Shown: positions 59,121 to 64,000 of the stretch, piece by piece
Position numbering within the stretch: position 1 is the first letter of the stretch
Layout of the letters: each line of letters starts with the position of its first letter
From: Campylobacter taeniopygiae
Lineage (GTDB): Bacteria; Campylobacterota; Campylobacteria; Campylobacterales; Campylobacteraceae
Length of the DNA: 64,000 bases
Assembly (NCBI RefSeq): GCF_005406225.1
Contig: NZ_NXLY01000005.1
Location: 58,526-122,525, forward strand
Reading direction: 5' to 3'
Notes under the pieces: generated by a model
Told to the model about the DNA's origin: nothing
Databases searched by the model: none
The model's input: the letters and a program-made list of their open reading frames with translations, nothing else
Translations under genes and position numbers: made by a program

Positions 59121-59434
59121 TGTAGCTTCTTTAAACCCCATTTTAAGCTTCTCTCTAATTTAGAAAAAGAAAATTGAGTGATTTCATTTTTCGCAACAAA
59201 AATATATTTTCCATTATAAATTTCTGTTTCAATTTGAGAAAATAAAGCTCTTAAGATACGCTTGGAGCGATTTCTAATCACTGCTTTTCCAACTTTTTTA
59301 CTTGCAACAACTGCCATTTTTTGCTCATCGCATTTGAGATAAAAAATAATAATGCCATCACAATACCATTTTTTTCCCAATTTATATACAGCTGAAAATT
59401 CTTCATTTTTGCTGATTTTTTCAAAAAATTTCAC
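59108..59434 (-). CDS. rnpA: Ribonuclease P protein component
   Basis: 108 residues. [27 protein letters not shown] contains the RNR motif of RnpA, the basic subunit that helps the RNase P RNA cut tRNA 5' leaders. It starts at GTG 59434, overlapping the rpmH stop as GTGA, the standard rpmH-rnpA coupling. The catalytic RNA gene (rnpB) is not recognised in this window. Confidence 0.93.
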   Translation of the reverse strand: MKFFEKISKNEEFSAVYKLGKKWYCDGIIIFYLKCDEQKMAVVASKKVGKAVIRNRSKRILRALFSQIETEIYNGKYIFVAKNEITQFSFSKLERSLKWGLKKLQCLK

Positions 59435-59565
59435 ACAGCGAGTCTTTTTCTACCTTTAGCACGTCTTGCATTGATCACTTTGCGACCATTTTTACTTTTC
59501 ATTCTAACACGAAATCCGTGAGTACGTTTTCTTGGAGTACCATGTGGTTGATAAGTTCTTTTCAT
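59431..59565 (-). CDS. rpmH: 50S ribosomal protein L34
   Basis: 44 residues, [18 protein letters not shown] with a basic [11 protein letters not shown] tail, an unmistakable L34. It heads the rpmH-rnpA-yidD-yidC-jag-mnmE run found in many bacteria. ATG is preceded by AAGGAAAATTTAAA. The 155-base gap upstream holds an imperfect inverted repeat. Confidence 0.97.
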   Translation of the reverse strand: MKRTYQPHGTPRKRTHGFRVRMKSKNGRKVINARRAKGRKRLAV

Positions 59566-59620
59566 TTTAAATTTTCCTTAATTTTATTTTTGAAAATAAA
59601 GAATAAAAGCGAATTTTACC

Positions 59621-59659
59621 TTAATCTTACTTATAAATTGCTTTTATAGTTAAGATTAA
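59621..59659. repeat. Inverted repeat upstream of rpmH
   Basis: Arms TTAATCTTA (59621-59629) and TAAGATTAA (59651-59659) are perfect; with two mismatches the match extends to 17 bases each (59621-59637 and 59643-59659). A T-run follows on the plus strand, but no plus-strand transcript is expected to reach it. It lies in the promoter zone of rpmH and the divergent UDG-like gene, so a protein-binding site is possible. Confidence 0.4.
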
Positions 59660-59720
59660 TTTTTTTTTGCTAAATTTTTAAAAAAATCAGTATTTTTAAT
59701 TTTATAGATAATTTTTAAGT

Positions 59721-60341
59721 TTGCAGTCAATGATAAGAAGTTTATATTATTTAAAAGCTATGGGATATAATTTTACAGACAATAAGCCTCATAAGATTTT
59801 ATCAAAAATAAAAAATTTTGAAGACTTAAGATCAAATGTACAAAAATGCAATCTATGTCATTTTTCAAAATTCCGTCGTTTTACGCTAATGGAAAATCAA
59901 TTAAAACCAGTTAATTTAATGATTTTAGATACTTTTGGACAAAAGATTGAAAATGAAAATGGTTGCATTTTAGAATCAAAAAAAGGTAAAACATTGCAAA
60001 GTTATATTTATAATATCTTAGGGCTTGAAAAAGAGCAATTTTATTTTTCATATCTTTTTAAATGTTTTTCTAATGGAAAATTTGATGATTTTTCGCTACA
60101 ATCTTGCTTACCATTTTTTTGGAATGAAGTAGAATTACTTCAACCTAAATTCATCCTTTGCTTGGGAGAATATGCTTTTAATAGCTTGGGTTTTTCCGAT
60201 TTTAATGCTTTAAGAGGAGAAATTTTTACTCATAAAGATTTCTTTTTTATGGCTAGTTTTGAACTTGAATTTATAGAAAAAAATCCAAGTTATGAAAAAA
60301 AATTTATAGAAGATCTAAAAAAAATTAAAGGATTTTTATGA
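59721..60341 (+). CDS. Uracil-DNA glycosylase-like iron-sulfur protein, catalytic motifs missing
   Basis: About 206 residues (TTG 59721, or ATG 59730, three codons shorter). It resembles family 4 UDG: Cys43 and Cys46 (CNLCHFSKFRR), Cys115 (YLFKCFSNGK) and Cys129 (LQSCLPFF) keep the 4Fe-4S pattern, and QPKFILCLGEYAFNSLG matches the structural core. The usual active-site GEAPGxxED is replaced by LDTFGQKIENEN and the C-terminal His-Pro motif is absent. It is therefore probably not a normal glycosylase. It overlaps the next gene by four bases. Confidence 0.65.
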   Translation: MQSMIRSLYYLKAMGYNFTDNKPHKILSKIKNFEDLRSNVQKCNLCHFSKFRRFTLMENQLKPVNLMILDTFGQKIENENGCILESKKGKTLQSYIYNILGLEKEQFYFSYLFKCFSNGKFDDFSLQSCLPFFWNEVELLQPKFILCLGEYAFNSLGFSDFNALRGEIFTHKDFFFMASFELEFIEKNPSYEKKFIEDLKKIKGFL

Positions 60342-61534
60342 AAAAAATATTATTAATTTTGGGATTATGTTTTTGCTTTCTTGTAGCTAGAGAACAACGA
60401 TTAGTAGATATACCGCCTTCTGAGAATTTTTATCCCAATCTAAGCACTCAAGAATGTGGGATAAACTGTCTTTTTGACCTATTAGAATCTAGACTTTACC
60501 TTAGTTTTTTAAGTGAATTTAGCGATCAAAAAGATCAATTTTTATCCAATGTTTATGCAAAACTTTTAAATTCTATTACAGATTTTGATCAAGCTGTACA
60601 AAAAATTACAGCAGTTAAATTGGCCATTATTATTCCTGAAAAAACAATTAAAAGCTATTCTAACACTATTGTAAATTCTAGCATTGCCTATCTTTTAAGA
60701 CAAAGAGCAGATATTAAAGTTAAAGTATTTTTAATAGGCACAGAAGATGAAAACAAAATACACCAAACTCTTGATCAAATAGAAGCTCAAGGTTATCAAT
60801 ATGTTATTGCAGCTTTTACTCTAAAGGGCGCTTACGCTCTTAAAGATTATTCTAAGAATATGAAGATATTTATCCCAACTCTTCATAAAAATTTTGCCTC
60901 TAATTTAAATCAAAATATAATTTTTGGTAGCATAGATTATGATGCTCAAATTATGGCTCTTTTACAAAAAGCTAACTCCAATATAGCAATTTTTGGAGAT
61001 AATTCTATTTTATCAGATAACCTAAATACACGTATATTACTCAATAGTAAAAATCAAAATGCAAGAATTTATAAAATTGATGGAGAAAAACTTGATTTTT
61101 ATAAATTACTAAGATCTCAAGGAAGTTTAAATCAAGCTTCTATTTTTTTTAATACACCTTTAGTAAAAACAGCGCTTACAAGCTCTCAATTACGTGTTTA
61201 TAATATACATCCTTATATATTATTATCCACTCAAATAAACTATAATCCTGCATTTTTAAATCTTACTCAAGAAGCTGATAGAAAAAATTTTATTATTGCA
61301 AATTCTATTAATAATCATGACGATAATTTATCTTATTTGAATGAAATTTTTAACCAAAATATAGATTACAATTGGGTAGCTTACGCAACAAGCATAGGAA
61401 CTGATTATTTTTATACCAATTTTTTAAATCAAGAAAGCAAAAGTATTTTTGATGAAAAAATTGAAGACTCGCAGGTTTTATACAAAGTCCATCTGATGCA
61501 AAGCGTCAAATCAAATTTTGAAGAATTAAAATAA
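60338..61534 (+). CDS. Periplasmic protein with a type I binding-protein-like fold
   Basis: 398 residues with a signal peptide (MKKILLILGLCFCFLVA). Alternating strand-helix segments (KLAIIIPEKTIKSYSNTIVNSSIAYLL, KVKVFLIGTEDENKIHQTLDQIEAQGYQYVIAAF, NIAIFGDNSILSDNL) look like the two-lobed type I periplasmic binding fold, as in LpoA/LppC-like or Leu/Ile/Val-binding proteins. No lipobox is seen. Ligand and role are unknown. It is coupled to the upstream UDG-like gene and its end overlaps the convergent thioesterase gene by nine bases. Confidence 0.65.
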   Translation: MKKILLILGLCFCFLVAREQRLVDIPPSENFYPNLSTQECGINCLFDLLESRLYLSFLSEFSDQKDQFLSNVYAKLLNSITDFDQAVQKITAVKLAIIIPEKTIKSYSNTIVNSSIAYLLRQRADIKVKVFLIGTEDENKIHQTLDQIEAQGYQYVIAAFTLKGAYALKDYSKNMKIFIPTLHKNFASNLNQNIIFGSIDYDAQIMALLQKANSNIAIFGDNSILSDNLNTRILLNSKNQNARIYKIDGEKLDFYKLLRSQGSLNQASIFFNTPLVKTALTSSQLRVYNIHPYILLSTQINYNPAFLNLTQEADRKNFIIANSINNHDDNLSYLNEIFNQNIDYNWVAYATSIGTDYFYTNFLNQESKSIFDEKIEDSQVLYKVHLMQSVKSNFEELK

Positions 61535-61900
61535 TTCTTCAAAAAGTTTTTTAATTTCTGGTTCCATTCTGGCAGGTTTTTCTTTTTTTATATAAGCAAG
61601 AGTTCCATTTAATTTAAAAATCCTATCTTTATCCTTGTAAATTTCTTGCAAAATTTCCACAGAAGCATTTTTAATTTCTAAAATTTTTGTTTCAACTTCT
61701 ATTATATCTCCAAGTTTAGCAGGTTTTATAAAATTACAATTTGCTTTTGTAAGCAAAAAATGGCCATTAGTAGCATCAAATATCAAAGCTTTTTTAGAAA
61801 ATAAAACTTCACTTCTAGCTCTTTCGCAAAATTTTAAATAATTGCTATGATAGACCACTCCGCCAGCATCCGTATCTTCGTAATAAACTCTTATCTTCAT
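61526..61900 (-). CDS. ybgC: YbgC-type acyl-CoA thioesterase
   Basis: 124 residues of the hot-dog fold. VYYEDTDAGGVVYHSNYLKFCERARSE holds the active-site Asp and the conserved YxDTDAxGVVYHxxY motif of 4-hydroxybenzoyl-CoA thioesterase and YbgC enzymes. It cleaves short acyl-CoA or acyl-ACP thioesters. YbgC usually accompanies tol-pal genes, which are absent here. It is 26 bases downstream of the unfamiliar gene at 61927. Confidence 0.88.
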   Translation of the reverse strand: MKIRVYYEDTDAGGVVYHSNYLKFCERARSEVLFSKKALIFDATNGHFLLTKANCNFIKPAKLGDIIEVETKILEIKNASVEILQEIYKDKDRIFKLNGTLAYIKKEKPARMEPEIKKLFEELF

Positions 61901-61926
61901 CCTAGTCCTTTTTTATATCTAAGTTT

Positions 61927-62679
61927 TTATTTTACCCTTAAATTTATTAAGAAAGGTGAAAAAGTAAATTTCTTATTCAAATATAAAGCCTTAATATTAT
62001 TTTGCGCTAAAGCTTCTAAAATCTCTATAAGTTCAAACTTATTTAAAACTTTAAAATCATTAAGAAGTTTTAAATAAAGCTCTAAACTCATTTTAGAATC
62101 TAAGTCTGTATTGACTTGAAGTTCTCTAAGATTTTTCTTACTTATATAAAAACGTTGATCTTTAAAATAAAAATAAAATTTTAAATTCTTATCTTTTAGT
62201 AAAAAATTATAAAAACTCATAAGACTTTCTTTATTGTTTAAATCTAAAAAATTAAGATAAAAATTCTTTTCTTCTAAAGCCAATTTTAAATCATTTAAAG
62301 TATGAAAAGTATTAAAACTTTCATCGTTTTTTAAAGCATAAACGATATTTTTATGTTCTTGTTTTTGAGTGATGGTGTATTGCAATAAAGGATTTTTATA
62401 ATGTGTATCGCTATTGATTAAAACATTAATATAAAAAATATCTTGAGTCTTTTTAGTTAATTGAAGTAAAGACATAAGTACAGAAGGGATATAAAAAGAA
62501 TTGATATCTAAATTTAGATACTTATTGTAAGTATTTACATAAGTTAATTCTTGATTAAAAACTAAAGGCTGTTCTTTTAAATTAAAAAGCATTGTTCCGC
62601 CTAATCCTACCAAACCTAGATTTTTTAAATTTTCTAAAGCTTTTCTTTTTTCTAAATCAATTTGAAGTATTTTTTGCAT
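61927..62679 (-). CDS. Hypothetical protein, 250 aa, right-edge accessory region
   Basis: 250 residues, Leu/Lys/Asn-rich, no signal peptide and no obvious membrane helix. A hydrophobic Gly-rich stretch GLVGLGGTMLF lies near 22-32 and the rest is an alpha/beta mixture (FYINVLINSDTHYKNPLLQYTI, KNFYLNFLDLNNKESLMSFYNFLLKD). I do not recognise it. It is 27 bases downstream of the edge gene in the same direction and probably cotranscribed. The pairing with a DUF6396-like protein suggests an accessory, perhaps polymorphic-toxin-linked, neighbourhood; this is inference. Confidence 0.55.
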   Translation of the reverse strand: MQKILQIDLEKRKALENLKNLGLVGLGGTMLFNLKEQPLVFNQELTYVNTYNKYLNLDINSFYIPSVLMSLLQLTKKTQDIFYINVLINSDTHYKNPLLQYTITQKQEHKNIVYALKNDESFNTFHTLNDLKLALEEKNFYLNFLDLNNKESLMSFYNFLLKDKNLKFYFYFKDQRFYISKKNLRELQVNTDLDSKMSLELYLKLLNDFKVLNKFELIEILEALAQNNIKALYLNKKFTFSPFLINLRVK

Positions 62680-62706
62680 TGTTTTTCCTTTCTTTAAATA
62701 TATTCT

Positions 62707-64000
62707 TTACTCTTTAATCCCATGTTCTTTAGCATAAGCTCTTATCTTAGCTCTAAGTTCTTCTGGAAAATTATAACGATTAATAGCGGGGATTCTAGGA
62801 TCAAGGAGTCTATCAAGCTTATGTCTTTTATAATACCATTCTAGCTTTTCAGGGGTAAAATAATAAGGGGCATTAGGATAACCTTGAGGAGGGGTTAAGG
62901 CTGCGAGTTTGGCTTGCAAATAAAGCTCTTCTAGATAAGTTTCTACCTTTGCTTCACTCCAGCGATTAGGTATATCATAACTATAATTTCTTGCACAACC
63001 TTTTTTATAAGCATCTATTTCTTGATCAAATTTCCATCTGCTTTCAGGAGTAGAATTCTTTAATTTACCGTCACTAACTACATATGACAATGTTTTCATT
63101 ACCTTATTATCAATATCATAAATAAAATTATACTCGTTTGGATCTATAATCCATTCTGTAGAGATTAATTCATCTAAAAAAGGAAGCATACCATATTTAT
63201 CATAGGGAGGATGTTTGGCAAAGTTTTTGATAATTTGTTGTTTTAAAGGGTTATCATATATTTCAATTGAACGATAGTATAAAGCTTCTAAAGCATCTTT
63301 ATCTCCTAATTGTACTCCAAGCCAAAGAGCTTGAAAGCCTCTTGATTTTAACCCTGCACTGCTAAGCTCTATGGCCGCATTATAAAAAGCTTTTTTATTA
63401 CCTAATATACCTAAACAAAGCTGATATTCTCCTGCAATTAAATCAGAGGCTAGAGTACCCGACTTATCTCCAAAAGCCGCATAAGCTCCATGTTTAAGAG
63501 CATCTTCATAAAGTTTTTTACTACTGTCTTTAAGCTGAGCAAAATGAAACCTACCATCAAATACTGTATATTTCATTATAATGGAATAAGCATATAAACC
63601 CCAATAAGCATCTCCTAAGTCATACTTGTCTATAAGCTCATTATAGATTCTTATACTTCTATAAGTAGAATCTGCAAATTCTTGAATTAAACTTTCCAAT
63701 AAAGCTTTATTATCTTCATCTTGATATAATTCATTCACAATGGATATAAAATAATCTTTTGAATATCCAAGTTCTGCTAAAACAAGTCCTGCCTTATAAT
63801 CTTTACCTTGTTCATAAGCATAACTTAAATTCTTAATAGCTTTGTGAAAAAGATCATATCCTTTATAACCTAATCTACTAGCTTCTTTATAATCTTTTAC
63901 TCCTTCTTTATAAGCATCAATAAATCTTTTTTCTTTAGGTCTTTTAGGTCTTACTAAAGCACTATCATTTAAATCTACAGGAGTACATACCAAACCACTT
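62707..64000 (-). CDS. DUF6396-like protein, N-terminus beyond the window
   Basis: The frame is open to base 64000, so the true start may lie outside; a TTG at 63993 gives 428 residues. The body contains weak helical repeats with Sel1-like character (KNLSYAYEQGKDYKAGLVLAELG, EYQLCLGILGNKKAFYNAAIEL). The C-terminus YPNAPYYFTPEKLEWYYKRHKLDRLLDPRIPAINRYN resembles DUF6396, which I associate with type VI secretion or polymorphic-toxin neighbourhoods, possibly immunity proteins. That link is from memory and uncertain. It continues into the gene at 61927. Confidence 0.55.
   Translation of the reverse strand, partial: SGLVCTPVDLNDSALVRPKRPKEKRFIDAYKEGVKDYKEASRLGYKGYDLFHKAIKNLSYAYEQGKDYKAGLVLAELGYSKDYFISIVNELYQDEDNKALLESLIQEFADSTYRSIRIYNELIDKYDLGDAYWGLYAYSIIMKYTVFDGRFHFAQLKDSSKKLYEDALKHGAYAAFGDKSGTLASDLIAGEYQLCLGILGNKKAFYNAAIELSSAGLKSRGFQALWLGVQLGDKDALEALYYRSIEIYDNPLKQQIIKNFAKHPPYDKYGMLPFLDELISTEWIIDPNEYNFIYDIDNKVMKTLSYVVSDGKLKNSTPESRWKFDQEIDAYKKGCARNYSYDIPNRWSEAKVETYLEELYLQAKLAALTPPQGYPNAPYYFTPEKLEWYYKRHKLDRLLDPRIPAINRYNFPEELRAKIRAYAKEHGIKE

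Noticed and set aside
1..64000. CRISPR array, transposase, integrase or prophage genes
   Set aside because: No regular repeat-spacer pattern and no recognisable mobile-element protein was seen on either strand; the repeated segments are tRNAs, the paralog pair and Sel1 repeats.

Overview
The window is AT-rich (roughly 70% by eye), gene-dense epsilonproteobacterial chromosome, almost certainly Campylobacter jejuni or a very close relative. The evidence is the protein sequences themselves (FlgS, Tlp7-type chemoreceptor, KdsB, MurJ, SecA, PurL, YidC), the frequent TTG/GTG starts, overlapping ATGA/TTGA gene junctions, TATAAT boxes usually without a -35, and a CGATAT sigma-28 box. Species and gene-order comparisons are made from memory, without a search.

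Layout. 1-4579 (minus): edge of an amino-acid binding protein gene, then nadE-lpxK-thrC-kdsB as a coupled operon. 4644-5558 (plus): metallo-hydrolase and a small membrane protein. 5544-12794: an accessory respiratory block, a two-component system (minus) divergent from a tetrathionate-reductase-like operon ttrB-ttrC-ttrA (plus), with an 11-bp direct repeat in the shared control region. 12829-21410 (minus): murJ-cysS-msbA / pyrD-M16 peptidase-dapA-FabL-like reductase. 21526-27394 (plus): FapA-like, ruvA, ddl, Phd-like protein, hydrolase, murF. 27387-29284 (minus): flgS and a nuclease-fold protein. 29330-30598 (plus): cysteine-desulfurase-like. 30614-31206 (minus): seven tRNAs in a partly duplicated array (Lys-Val-Asp-Lys-Glu-Val-Asp), one with an abnormal anticodon arm. 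31268-36086: glnP-like permease followed by a small accessory block: a hypothetical gene, two tandem paralogous Asn-rich proteins each with a sigma-28 promoter, and a decayed secreted-protein gene. 36087-42571: lolC-like, secA, lolA, a periplasmic protein and a Pif1-like helicase. 42620-47182: NlpC/P60 lipoprotein, agmatine-to-putrescine genes with a cation exporter between them, and an HslJ-like lipoprotein. 47193-48785: an intact Tlp7-type chemoreceptor with a CxxCH motif. 48877-59565 (minus): a long operon-like run rpmH-rnpA-yidD-yidC-jag-mnmE-purL-dnaJ-like-Sel1 protein-purH. 59721-64000: a UDG-like iron-sulfur protein, a periplasmic protein, a thioesterase and two unfamiliar genes at the right edge.

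How it works together. Most of the window is housekeeping: envelope (KdsB, LpxK, MsbA, MurJ, MurF, Ddl, DapA, Lol, SecA, YidC), nucleotides (PyrD, PurL, PurH), and tRNA or RNase P functions. The accessory parts are the ttr-like respiratory locus, the sigma-28 pair, the Sel1 protein and the right-edge genes. The most interesting signals are the ttr-like operon paired with an OmpR-type regulator and its direct-repeat site, the two flagellar-regulon paralogs with a palindrome over the -10 box, the odd tRNA-Glu, and the haem-motif chemoreceptor.
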